Part shown: positions 1 to 6,807 of the stretch, piece by piece
Layout: every line of letters begins with the position of its first letter
Numbering within the stretch: the stretch's first letter is position 1
From: Faecalitalea sp. UBA4312
GTDB lineage: Bacteria > Bacillota_I > Bacilli_A > Erysipelotrichales > Erysipelotrichaceae
Length of the DNA stretch: 13,743 nt
Direction of reading: 5' to 3'
NCBI GenBank assembly: GCA_002394635.1
Contig: DGUK01000051.1
Span: 1-13,743, forward strand
The notes under the pieces: model-generated
Told to the model about the DNA's origin: nothing
The model's database searches: none
What the model saw: the letters and a program-made list of their open reading frames with translations, nothing else
Program-made: the position numbers and the translations under genes

Positions 1-134
1 CTTCCGCTGGCAATGCCGAAAGCGATGTTCCTTTGTTTCAGAGTATCCAGGATGGCATAGGAAGCAGGACTAATTTCTTTCCGGTTATTCAGAAAGGTAT
101 TGTCCAGATCGACGACAACTAACTGGCAGTCCAT
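1..134 (-). CDS. HAD-superfamily hydrolase, N-terminal part (runs off the window)
   Basis: Only the first 44 codons are visible. The protein begins MDCQLVVVDLDNTFLN, which is HAD motif I (DxDxT; D9 would be the aspartyl nucleophile and D11 the acid/base). The following text, with a Ser/Thr-type motif II region near the cut end (IASG), resembles Cof-type (HAD-IIB) sugar-phosphate or phosphatase proteins. The start is supported by a GAGGG Shine-Dalgarno at 141-145, inside the end of the upstream S66 peptidase gene. That gene's stop codon (136-138) is one base away, so the two are translationally adjacent and surely co-transcribed. Seen: motif I and gene spacing. Known: HAD hydrolases use this Asp for phosphoryl transfer. 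The substrate cannot be told from this fragment. Confidence 0.8.
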   Translation of the reverse strand, partial: MDCQLVVVDLDNTFLNNRKEISPASYAILDTLKQRNIAFGIASG

Positions 135-135
135 A

Positions 136-1122
136 CTAATCCCTCAGCTCAAAGCGCAGTTTGGCTTTATCGTTCTCAAAATCCAGATGCAGGATACTGC
201 CACAGATCATGGTTAGTGAAGGAATTGTGTGTCCTACATCAGCCTGGTACAAAGTTGGAAGACCCTCCAGCGCCCTTTCAATGGCCTCTTGGTATGTCAT
301 TCCGGTTTCACTGGATTCAAATAAGACACGCCCGACGATCACGGCTTTTGTGTGATCAAACCACCCGGCATAGCGCATTTGGCATAATGTCCGGTAAAAG
401 TTTTCAGCCGACATGCTGAAGTTATCAAAGAACCAGATCTGTCCATCGTTCCGATATCTTTGCACAAAATCCTTTGCGCCTTCATAGGGGGTCCCGATCA
501 GGTCTTTGAGAACATCGATACAGCCACCGATACAGCGACCGCTGGTATGCAGATTTCCATGGGTGCTTTTCCATTGCACCGGGGTGTCGAATTCAATGGT
601 CTCAGCTAAAAAAGTCGGTGTCTTCATATAGTAGTCATAACTGGTCTGCTCCAGCGTCTTTCCCTGGATGATCTCCAGGTTCTTTTTCATGTATTCCGGT
701 AGGGGATCGATATCATAGCCACCGGCATTCATTCCATAGATCGTTGCCACATCATACAATGTCGTATAAGGAAATAACAGGCCGGTCGGATCTGAATGGC
801 CCATTAACCATTTTGGATGATCTTTCATCACGGAAAAATCCGTATACGGAATCATTTCATTTAAAAAATCACCACCTGCAGCACACATGACAAAATCCAC
901 CTCGTCATCCGCAAATAAAGAGGTCATCTCCTGTCCGCGAACAGGACCAGTATTGCTGCGGTCATTCTCAATCCGCACAGAGGGGGTTTCTTTGATCTTC
1001 CATGTGTGATCCTTCAATACCTGCAAAGAGGTGTCAAAGCTTTCCAGCTTCTTGCCGACGCCGGCACTGGGGGCGGCGACACCGATGGTGTCATTAGGCT
1101 TTAAAAAAGCAGGATAGTACAT
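136..1122 (-). CDS. S66-family serine peptidase (LD-carboxypeptidase / MccF-like)
   Basis: A 328-aa protein of usual length for peptidase family S66, which includes LdcA (murein tetrapeptide LD-carboxypeptidase) and MccF (microcin C immunity). The N-terminus has the family's IGVAAPSAG strand-turn (residues 13-21). The nucleophile-elbow equivalent is MGHSDPTGLL (107-116), with S110 as likely nucleophile. A late VGHTIPS (297-302) supplies the likely catalytic His298. The middle acidic residue of the triad is odd: the usual F-L-E segment reads IWFFDNF (229-235), placing Asp233 where Glu is expected. The start is ATG at 1122, with AGGAG at 1131-1135; the open frame extends much further upstream, but only as overlap with the preceding gene. 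Cytoplasmic, no signal peptide. It lies between a PAP2-like gene and a HAD gene. Family assignment is firm; the substrate (murein peptide versus a peptide-nucleotide antibiotic) is open. Confidence 0.88.
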   Translation of the reverse strand: MYYPAFLKPNDTIGVAAPSAGVGKKLESFDTSLQVLKDHTWKIKETPSVRIENDRSNTGPVRGQEMTSLFADDEVDFVMCAAGGDFLNEMIPYTDFSVMKDHPKWLMGHSDPTGLLFPYTTLYDVATIYGMNAGGYDIDPLPEYMKKNLEIIQGKTLEQTSYDYYMKTPTFLAETIEFDTPVQWKSTHGNLHTSGRCIGGCIDVLKDLIGTPYEGAKDFVQRYRNDGQIWFFDNFSMSAENFYRTLCQMRYAGWFDHTKAVIVGRVLFESSETGMTYQEAIERALEGLPTLYQADVGHTIPSLTMICGSILHLDFENDKAKLRFELRD

Positions 1123-1163
1123 ACGTAAGCTCCTTTCAAACAACACCATTCTAACATGGAAAC

Positions 1164-1718
1164 TCAGAAAAACAGAAAAGAAACCATAAAGGCAATCAAA
1201 AAGGCAAGTATGCCGAAAAGAATATCGTGAACACAATGTCTTTTTAAAGACAGAGAAGCCCAGATGCTGCAGACCGATAAAAAAACAAAAGGAAGGGCAA
1301 TCCACCCCCGGATATACAATAACGCAAAGACACAAGGCCCGATGACACTGCAGGCATGGCCACTAGCCCGAATATGCAGGATCTTATTAAAAACCAACAG
1401 GATCACGACCGAAAGAAGGTAAGTGATGTCAATGACCCACAACGAATGGGGCACGTGAAAGAAATACGCGCATAAGCAGTTCAGAGAATAACCGATGACA
1501 CTCAATACAAAGGCTGTGTTTCTTTGTTGCTCACGGGTTTTCTTGCCAAGATAAGCCAGCGCCGGAAAAGCGCCTAACCAGAATACAGTCAAGCCCCATA
1601 GCCGTAGATCATGAGCGAAATAGACGGGATGGGTAAGATAGATGACAGTCAGGATCATAGTCACAAGAATAGGCGGGACTGTCAGGATGCGTATAATTTT
1701 AGCAAGGATGGTCTTCAT
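1164..1718 (-). CDS. PAP2-like integral membrane protein (phosphatase motif degenerate)
   Basis: A 184-aa, very hydrophobic protein with about five or six predicted membrane segments (roughly 8-28, 39-58, 68-86, 94-112, 125-150, 165-183). Two stretches recall the PAP2 phosphatase signature: ASGH (118-121, the C2 PSGH motif) and LKRHCVHD (158-165, matching the H-x3-D of C3). The Arg normally six residues before that His is replaced by Ser155, and no clean K-x6-RP C1 motif is seen. It may therefore be a divergent lipid-phosphate phosphatase or a non-catalytic relative. It heads the minus-strand run, 41 bp before the S66 peptidase. AAGG at 1725-1728 is a modest ribosome site for the ATG at 1718, and a strong promoter lies just upstream. 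Seen: hydrophobicity and motifs. Inferred: membrane lipid or undecaprenyl-phosphate role. Confidence 0.6.
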   Translation of the reverse strand: MKTILAKIIRILTVPPILVTMILTVIYLTHPVYFAHDLRLWGLTVFWLGAFPALAYLGKKTREQQRNTAFVLSVIGYSLNCLCAYFFHVPHSLWVIDITYLLSVVILLVFNKILHIRASGHACSVIGPCVFALLYIRGWIALPFVFLSVCSIWASLSLKRHCVHDILFGILAFLIAFMVSFLFF

Positions 1719-1738
1719 AGTATACCTTCTATAGGATA

Positions 1739-1767
1739 TTTATAAAATATAATTAAAACCATGTCAA
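1739..1767 (-). promoter_or_regulatory. Sigma-A-type promoter for the PAP2-like/S66/HAD operon
   Basis: On the minus strand a perfect TTGACA (1762-1767) is followed after 17 bp by TATAAA (1739-1744). The predicted start site near 1732 leaves a short leader of about 14 nt that contains the AAGG ribosome site. It lies back-to-back with the plus-strand promoter at 1798-1826. Confidence 0.7.
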
Positions 1768-1797
1768 GTGGTTATTAAAACTAGATATATTCATGGT

Positions 1798-1826
1798 TTG
1801 AACTTATAGATAGATTTATATATAAT
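1798..1826 (+). promoter_or_regulatory. Sigma-A-type promoter for the SPFH/zinc-ribbon/TPM operon
   Basis: TTGAAC (1798-1803), a 17-bp spacer and a perfect TATAAT (1821-1826). Transcription would start near 1833 and give a leader of about 60 nt before the ATG at 1895, with a full GGAGGT Shine-Dalgarno at 1885-1890. The whole 1719-1894 gap is AT-rich and holds only this promoter and its divergent partner; no riboswitch-like structure was seen. Confidence 0.7.
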
Positions 1827-1894
1827 TTAAGAAGAGATGGTATACATAATTATAATATTTTATCTCATATGAATAATACAGACAGGAGGTACTT

Positions 1895-3169
1895 ATGGGA
1901 TTAATTCAAGCAGGACTCGGCAGTATCAATGGTGTACTGGCAGATCAATGGAAAGAGTTTTTTGTATGTGAATCGATGAGTGCCGATACGTTGGTTGTAA
2001 AAGGAACCAAACGAATCGGAAACCGTTCATCCAATCGTTATGGCAGTGATAATGTCATCACGCAGGGATCTGGTATCGTCGTTGCAGACGGACAGTGTAT
2101 GATTATTGTTGATCAGGGAAAAGTTGTGGAAGTATGTGCGGAACCTGGTCAGTTTACGTATGATGCCTCGACATCACCGAGTATTTTTACAGGGAATCTT
2201 GGTGACAGCATTAAAGAAACATTCAAGGAGATCGGGAAACGGTTTACTTTTGGCGGAGATACCGGAAAAGACCAGAGAGTCTATTATTTTAATACCAAAG
2301 AGATTATCAATAATGCCTTTGCGTTGAAGGAACCGGCCCCATTCCGTGTAGTGGATGAAAACATCGGTCTGGATATCGACGTATCCTTAACATGTGATGG
2401 TTTGTATTCCTATCGTATTACCGATCCGATCCTTTTCTATACCAATGTTTGTGGGAATATTTCCGGAAGCTATACACGTTCCCAGATCGATTCTCAGCTG
2501 GACAATGAATTCATCAGTGCGCTGCAGCCTTCCTTTGCCAAGCTGTCCGCACAGGGTATACGCCCAAGTGCTTTACCGGGGCATACAGAGGAACTCGCAA
2601 AAGCGATGAATGAAACATTGACGGATAAATGGAGCAAATTACGAGGCATCTCTGTTGTATCGGTGGCCGTAAGTACGGTAAATATTCCAAAGGAAGATGC
2701 CGATATGATCAAAGCAGCCCAGAGAGCGGCTATCAACCGTGATCCGAATATGGCGGCTGCTCAACTGGCTGGTGCTCAGGCGGATGCGATGCGGGAAGCG
2801 GCCAAGAATCCAAATGGAGCTATGACCGGATTCATGGGAATGAATATGGCCGGTGCAGCCGGTGGTATGAATGCCAATGCCCTCTTTGAAATGGGGGCCA
2901 AACAGCCAAAACCTCCGATTCCGAAGGCGAATACGTGGACATGCAGCTGTGGTGCAAAAAATACGGGAAAATTCTGCATGGAGTGTGGAAAGCCGAAACC
3001 AGTCGATAACAGTTGGACATGCAGCTGTGGTACCACAAATACGGGTAAATTCTGTACTGAGTGCGGAAAACCGAAGCCGGCAAGCCAGTGTTCGAACTGT
3101 GGATGGCAGCCGGAAGCGGGACAACCGATGCCGAAATTCTGCCCGGAATGCGGAAGTCCTTTAAAGTAA
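1895..3169 (+). CDS. ydjI: SPFH-domain protein with three C-terminal zinc ribbons (YdjI-like)
   Basis: A 424-aa protein. Residues about 15-270 form an SPFH/band-7-like domain of the 'virion core protein'/YdjI type (IVVADGQCMIIVDQGKVVEV at 61-80; FALKEPAPF at 142-150). An Ala/Gly/Met-rich helical linker follows (about 270-335). The C-terminus has three zinc ribbons: two near-identical 22-residue copies (348-369 and 374-395, each CxC-x9-CxxC) and a third, divergent one (399-424, CxxC-x13-CxxC). There is no signal peptide or clear transmembrane segment, so it is probably a peripheral membrane scaffold. GGAGGT lies 4 nt before the ATG. It is the first gene of a three-gene operon with a YdjG-like and a YdjH-like protein. 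In B. subtilis these proteins act with PspA at the membrane; membrane-stress scaffolding here is inferred by homology. Confidence 0.85.
   Translation: MGLIQAGLGSINGVLADQWKEFFVCESMSADTLVVKGTKRIGNRSSNRYGSDNVITQGSGIVVADGQCMIIVDQGKVVEVCAEPGQFTYDASTSPSIFTGNLGDSIKETFKEIGKRFTFGGDTGKDQRVYYFNTKEIINNAFALKEPAPFRVVDENIGLDIDVSLTCDGLYSYRITDPILFYTNVCGNISGSYTRSQIDSQLDNEFISALQPSFAKLSAQGIRPSALPGHTEELAKAMNETLTDKWSKLRGISVVSVAVSTVNIPKEDADMIKAAQRAAINRDPNMAAAQLAGAQADAMREAAKNPNGAMTGFMGMNMAGAAGGMNANALFEMGAKQPKPPIPKANTWTCSCGAKNTGKFCMECGKPKPVDNSWTCSCGTTNTGKFCTECGKPKPASQCSNCGWQPEAGQPMPKFCPECGSPLK
2936..3079 (+). repeat. Intragenic tandem duplication encoding two zinc ribbons
   Basis: Two 66-bp copies (2936-3001 and 3014-3079, 78-bp period) encode the near-identical ribbons. 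The first 18 bases, tggacatgcagctgtggt, are identical, and later differences are mostly silent or conservative (for example ATG-GAG against ACT-GAG). This looks like a fairly recent in-frame duplication within the SPFH gene. Confidence 0.8.
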
Positions 3170-3199
3170 GACTTTTATTCCTTGCATGGAGGTGAAGAT

Positions 3200-4303
3200 A
3201 TGCCAGAGTTACAAGAGTTTAAATGCCCTGCCTGTGGCGGGGCGATGGAATTTGTAACAAAGACACAACGTTTACAATGCCCATTCTGTGATACAGAGAT
3301 GGGAATTGATGAATACGAAAAACTGCAGGCACAAGAAGAACCGGCATCACCGCCGGATCTTCCCAAACCTCAGCAGCAGGCCAGCTGGGAACAGCAGCAA
3401 ACAGAGGACTGGGATCAACAGGAGACCAGCCATTTAAAAATCTATTCCTGTCATTCTTGTGGAGGCGAGATCATTGCCGATGAAACGACCGGTGCATCGA
3501 GCTGCCCCTTCTGTGGCAATCCGGTGGTCATGACCGGTCAGTTTTCCGGCGATTTAAAACCGAATTATGTCATTCCTTTCCAGAAGGATAAAAAGGATGC
3601 CAAAGAGCAATATATGAAGTATTTGGAAGGAAAATCCTTCCTGCCGAAAATCTTTAAGGATCAAAACCATATCGATGAGATCAAAGGGGTCTATGTCCCG
3701 TTCTGGTTATATGATGCCCATGTGCATGCCGATATGGCTTTTCTGGGTACCAATGTGCGAACCTGGACTGATGGGAGAAATGACTATACGGAAACCAGTG
3801 AATATTCTGTACAAAGAGAAGGCGTGATCCGTTTTGAAAATGTACCGGAGGATGGGTCCAAGGAGATGGATGACAATATGATGGAATCTATCGAACCCTT
3901 TGATTTTTCAAAGGCCGTTCCGTTTAAAACCGCCTATCTGGCTGGCTATTATGCCAATCGGTATGACGTGGATGCCCAAAGCCGGATGGATCGGGCCAAG
4001 GAACGTGTGACCAAATCGACGATCAGCGAGTTTTCAAAAACAGCGAATCATTACACGACGGTATCCACACAGAGAAGCCAGGTGGATTTTACCAAAGCGA
4101 CCTATAAATATGTATTGTATCCGGTATGGTTACTGAATACGACCTATAAAGGGGAACATTATCACTTTGCGATGAATGGACAAACCGGAAAGTTTGTGGG
4201 CAATCTGCCGGTGGATAACGGAGCTTACTGGCGCTTTATTCTGATTGGTGCGGTCATTGTGACGGTTATTATGTTTGTGTTACAATGCCTGATACTGGTC
4301 TAG
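3200..4303 (+). CDS. ydjG: Double zinc-ribbon, tail-anchored membrane protein (YdjG-like)
   Basis: A 367-aa protein. An N-terminal TFIIB-type ribbon uses C9/C12 and C27/C30 (KCPACGG ... QCPFC). A Gln/Pro-rich linker follows (about 44-75), then a second ribbon at C84/C87 and C102/C105. Next comes a conserved soluble domain (about 110-330; motifs IPFQKDKKDA and VYVPFWLYDA). One hydrophobic C-terminal segment (about 344-366) has no residues beyond it, as in a tail anchor. The ATG at 3200 is preferred over an in-frame ATG at 3182 because GGAGGTG sits just upstream of it. Such proteins are often misnamed replication or primosomal proteins because of the ribbons. Position between YdjI-like and YdjH-like genes, 30 bp after the former and 11 bp before the latter, supports the YdjG equivalence. 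Likely the membrane-bound subunit of the complex. Confidence 0.82.
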   Translation: MPELQEFKCPACGGAMEFVTKTQRLQCPFCDTEMGIDEYEKLQAQEEPASPPDLPKPQQQASWEQQQTEDWDQQETSHLKIYSCHSCGGEIIADETTGASSCPFCGNPVVMTGQFSGDLKPNYVIPFQKDKKDAKEQYMKYLEGKSFLPKIFKDQNHIDEIKGVYVPFWLYDAHVHADMAFLGTNVRTWTDGRNDYTETSEYSVQREGVIRFENVPEDGSKEMDDNMMESIEPFDFSKAVPFKTAYLAGYYANRYDVDAQSRMDRAKERVTKSTISEFSKTANHYTTVSTQRSQVDFTKATYKYVLYPVWLLNTTYKGEHYHFAMNGQTGKFVGNLPVDNGAYWRFILIGAVIVTVIMFVLQCLILV

Positions 4304-4314
4304 GAGGATCGGAT

Positions 4315-5532
4315 ATGTTGAAAAAGATTTATGCGATATTCTTATCCCTGGCGCTGTGCATGATGCATGTCATCCCGGTTTTTGCTGCGGATGAAGCATA
4401 TGTGTACGACCATGCCGAGGTAATAGCGGCCAGTTCCGAGCAGATGTTAAATGACCTGGCACAGGAAATCTATGATACGTATGATGTGCGAACTGTCTTC
4501 ATCCTCTTTGAAGACGAAACCGAAAACGAAGCCAAAGAAGCGGCGTTCGATCAATACGACGATACCTTCGGACGCGATGACGGGATCATTCTGGTGGTCA
4601 ATAAAGCCGATGATTACTTTCTGGTCTTACATAGAGGAAACGCATTGTTGACAGATGATCAGAAAGTGGAATTGCAGTCGATCTATAATGCTGAGAACAT
4701 TTATAAAGACGGTGTTGAAAAGGATTTTGAATACATTCGCTCTATATACAGCGGAGAGAGCCCAATGCCGGCACAGACCATTCCGGATGAAAGATTACAG
4801 CCGTTACTGGTGGATGATGCCGATCTGCTGAGTACATCCGAAGAAGAAGAGCTCTTGGGGAAATTAACGGAAATTTCCGAACGTCAGAACCTGGATGTCG
4901 TTGTGGTAACAAACAATGACCTCGGAGGAAAAACAGCGACGGAATATGCCGATGATTTCTTTGACTACAATGGTTATGGGTATGGTTCTAACCATGATGG
5001 TATCTTGTTCCTTGTTTCTATGGATGACCGTTCCTGGGCTTTGTCGACAACCGGATACGGTATCGAGGCTTTTACCGATGCCGGCCAGGAATACATGACG
5101 GATCGAATCATACCATATCTCAGCGAAGGAAACTATATCGATGCGTTTATGACGTATGCCGACCTGTGTGACCAGTTCATTGAACAAGCGCATACTGGAC
5201 AACCATACGATGTAGGGAATATGCCAAAAGGGAAAGTGCCTTGGTTCCTGTTACCAATCAATGCGTTATTTGGCTTATTGGTGATGTGGCCGTTTGCCAA
5301 TCATAAAAAGAATAAGCTGAAGACGGTTTACAAAGCTCAAAGTGCCAAAGCGTATTTGGTACCAAAGAGCTTAAAGTTCAGCCGTAAAAACGATCAGTTT
5401 ATCGGTAAACATGTAACCCATGTACCACATGTGGATCCAAACCGTGGCGGAGGTGGACACGGCGGCGGAGGAAGCAGTATTCATATCGGTTCTTCCGGTG
5501 TCAGCCACGGAGGCAGCTCCGGACACTTTTAA
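4315..5532 (+). CDS. ydjH: Secreted/membrane protein with two TPM domains and Gly/His-rich tail (YdjH-like)
   Basis: A 405-aa protein with a signal peptide (1-24; KK then a hydrophobic core, cleavage probable after VFA). Two tandem TPM (TLP18.3/Psb32/MOLO-1) domains follow, about 30-145 and 164-290. The second is the better preserved (VDDADLLS, VVVVTNNDLG, DGILFLVSMDDRSWALSTTGYG); the first is more diverged (ILVVNKADDYFLVLHRG). A transmembrane helix (about 309-327) precedes a basic cytoplasmic region. The end is a Gly/Ser/His-rich tail (378-405, GGGGHGGGG then HGGSSGHF), common in this family. The ATG at 4315 is fixed by AGGAGG at 4302-4307. It is the last gene of the operon and a terminator follows. 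TPM domains are reported in different proteins as acid phosphatases or metal-binding modules; the role here, extracytoplasmic part of the envelope-stress complex, is inferred. Confidence 0.82.
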   Translation: MLKKIYAIFLSLALCMMHVIPVFAADEAYVYDHAEVIAASSEQMLNDLAQEIYDTYDVRTVFILFEDETENEAKEAAFDQYDDTFGRDDGIILVVNKADDYFLVLHRGNALLTDDQKVELQSIYNAENIYKDGVEKDFEYIRSIYSGESPMPAQTIPDERLQPLLVDDADLLSTSEEEELLGKLTEISERQNLDVVVVTNNDLGGKTATEYADDFFDYNGYGYGSNHDGILFLVSMDDRSWALSTTGYGIEAFTDAGQEYMTDRIIPYLSEGNYIDAFMTYADLCDQFIEQAHTGQPYDVGNMPKGKVPWFLLPINALFGLLVMWPFANHKKNKLKTVYKAQSAKAYLVPKSLKFSRKNDQFIGKHVTHVPHVDPNRGGGGHGGGGSSIHIGSSGVSHGGSSGHF

Positions 5533-5535
5533 ACC

Positions 5536-5566
5536 AAGGGTGCTCTAACGGGCACTCTTTTCTTTT
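5536..5566 (+). terminator. Rho-independent terminator of the ydjI-G-H-like operon
   Basis: An 8-bp stem (AAGGGTGC 5536-5543 with GCACTCTT 5552-5559, one G-U pair) with an 8-nt loop is followed by TTCTTTT. It begins three bases after the TAA of the TPM gene. Confidence 0.7.
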
Positions 5567-5603
5567 GGGAAAAAAGATTGTCTAATATATATTTTTTAGT
5601 TAG

Positions 5604-5629
5604 TATAATTGTGAAAAAAGAAGAGGAGA
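5604..5629 (+). promoter_or_regulatory. -10 box and ribosome site for the GMP synthase gene
   Basis: TATAAT (5604-5609) lies shortly before AGAGGAGAC (Shine-Dalgarno, 5622-5629) and the ATG at 5634. The only -35 candidate, TTGTCT at 5578-5583, is 20 bp away, longer than ideal, so the promoter call is tentative. The leader would be under 20 nt, which excludes a purine riboswitch here. Confidence 0.4.
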
Positions 5630-5633
5630 CAAT

Positions 5634-6614
5634 ATGAACGAAAACAAACGTCCAGAAACAATGGAAAGAATTACGAATGCAACGTTAGCACAGGCTTTTA
5701 TTGATGAACAAGTAGCTGCCGTCAGAGAACAAGTAAAAGACGGCAATGTATTACTGGCTTTATCCGGTGGTGTGGATTCTTCGGTGGTAGCCGCTTTACT
5801 GATTAAAGCCATCGGTAAACAGCTGACATGTATCCATGTGAACCATGGATTGATGCGTAAGGGTGAAAGCCAGCAGGTCATCGATGTATTTAAAGCGCAG
5901 TTGGACGAGAATCTGATCTATGTGGATGCGACGGATCGTTTCTTAGATAAATTAGCGGGTGTCAGTGATCCGGAAACCAAACGAAAGATCATCGGTGGCG
6001 AATTCATCCGTGTCTTTGAAGAAGAATCTCAAAAACTGACAAATATGAAATTCCTGGCACAGGGCACCATTTATCCGGATATCCTGGAAAGCGATGGAAT
6101 CAAAGCCCATCACAATGTCGGTGGATTGCCGGAAGATGTAGATTTTGAACTGGTGGAACCAATCAAGTTCCTGTATAAAGATGAAGTACGTGTGGTAGGT
6201 GAAGCGTTAGGCTTACCGGCATCGATGGTATATCGCCAGCCGTTCCCGGGACCTGGTTTAGGAGTACGTTGTGTTGGTGCTATCACTAGAGATCGTCTGG
6301 AAGCTGTTCGTGAATCCGATGCGATCCTTCGTGAAGAATTTGAAAAGGCCGGACTGGCAGGAAAAGTATGGCAGTATTTTACAGTCGTACCTGATTTCAA
6401 ATCTACCGGCATCAAAGAAGGAAAACGTTCCTTTGAATGGCCGGCCATCATTCGTGCCGTCAACACAAAGGATGCCATGCAGGCTTCCATCGAACAAGTG
6501 GACTGGGCTGTATTGGAAAAGATTACAGAACGTATCACGCATGAAGTACCAGGCATCAACCGTGTATTATACGACCTGACACCGAAGCCGACCGGAACCA
6601 TTGAGTGGGAATAA
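5634..6614 (+). CDS. guaA: GMP synthase, stand-alone ATP-pyrophosphatase (synthetase) subunit
   Basis: 326 aa against about 510-525 for a usual bacterial GuaA. It contains the N-type ATP-pyrophosphatase P-loop LALSGGVDSSV (41-51), the HVNHGLMRKGE segment (73-83) and a YPDILES block. The PFPGPGLGVR linker leads to the C-terminal dimerisation domain, which ends in the canonical PTGTIEWE. The whole glutamine amidotransferase domain is absent. The gene has its own ATG and strong Shine-Dalgarno, and a preceding terminator separates it from the upstream gene, so it looks like a real two-subunit arrangement (as in many archaea) and not a deletion. It converts XMP, ATP and ammonia to GMP; ammonia must come from a separate GuaAa subunit or free ammonia. 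No GATase gene lies in this window. Single-gene transcription unit with strong terminator. Confidence 0.93.
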   Translation: MNENKRPETMERITNATLAQAFIDEQVAAVREQVKDGNVLLALSGGVDSSVVAALLIKAIGKQLTCIHVNHGLMRKGESQQVIDVFKAQLDENLIYVDATDRFLDKLAGVSDPETKRKIIGGEFIRVFEEESQKLTNMKFLAQGTIYPDILESDGIKAHHNVGGLPEDVDFELVEPIKFLYKDEVRVVGEALGLPASMVYRQPFPGPGLGVRCVGAITRDRLEAVRESDAILREEFEKAGLAGKVWQYFTVVPDFKSTGIKEGKRSFEWPAIIRAVNTKDAMQASIEQVDWAVLEKITERITHEVPGINRVLYDLTPKPTGTIEWE

Positions 6615-6638
6615 AAGATTCGTAACCATAATTATCAG

Positions 6639-6671
6639 GGGTTGTCGATTTATAATCGGCAGCCCTTTTTT
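6639..6671 (+). terminator. Strong rho-independent terminator after guaA
   Basis: An 11-bp stem (6639-6649 with 6655-6665; two G-U pairs) with a TTATA loop is followed by six T's (6666-6671). It ends the guaA transcript. The remainder of the gap to 6807 shows only a small AT-rich hairpin (AATTGA 6764-6769 with TCAATT 6776-6781) and no convincing gene. Confidence 0.9.
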
Positions 6672-6807
6672 AGATAGGCGATTTACAATGCCGGACAATT
6701 ATGGACTTGTTGGAAAAGGTCATGAATTGAGAAAGAATAACCACTTGTCTTTGATGCAGGATCAATTGAAAAAACTCAATTTATGGATAGTAAGAAACTT
6801 GGAAAAG

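Noticed and set aside
1123..1335. Upstream extension of the S66 peptidase frame (71 extra residues)
   Set aside because: It overlaps the PAP2-like gene, has a Cys/Phe-rich unnatural sequence, and the ATG at 1122 has a strong AGGAG site and begins at the conserved fold.
2639..3124. Minus-strand open frame of 161 codons inside the SPFH gene
   Set aside because: It is a shadow of the coding strand, rich in residues expected from reverse-reading zinc-ribbon codons, with no ribosome site or family resemblance.
5567..5633. Purine riboswitch ahead of guaA
   Set aside because: The gap between the upstream terminator and the ATG is too short, and no three-way junction elements are visible.
6110..6601. 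Minus-strand open frame of 163 codons inside guaA
   Set aside because: It is antisense to a highly conserved enzyme and has no recognisable features.
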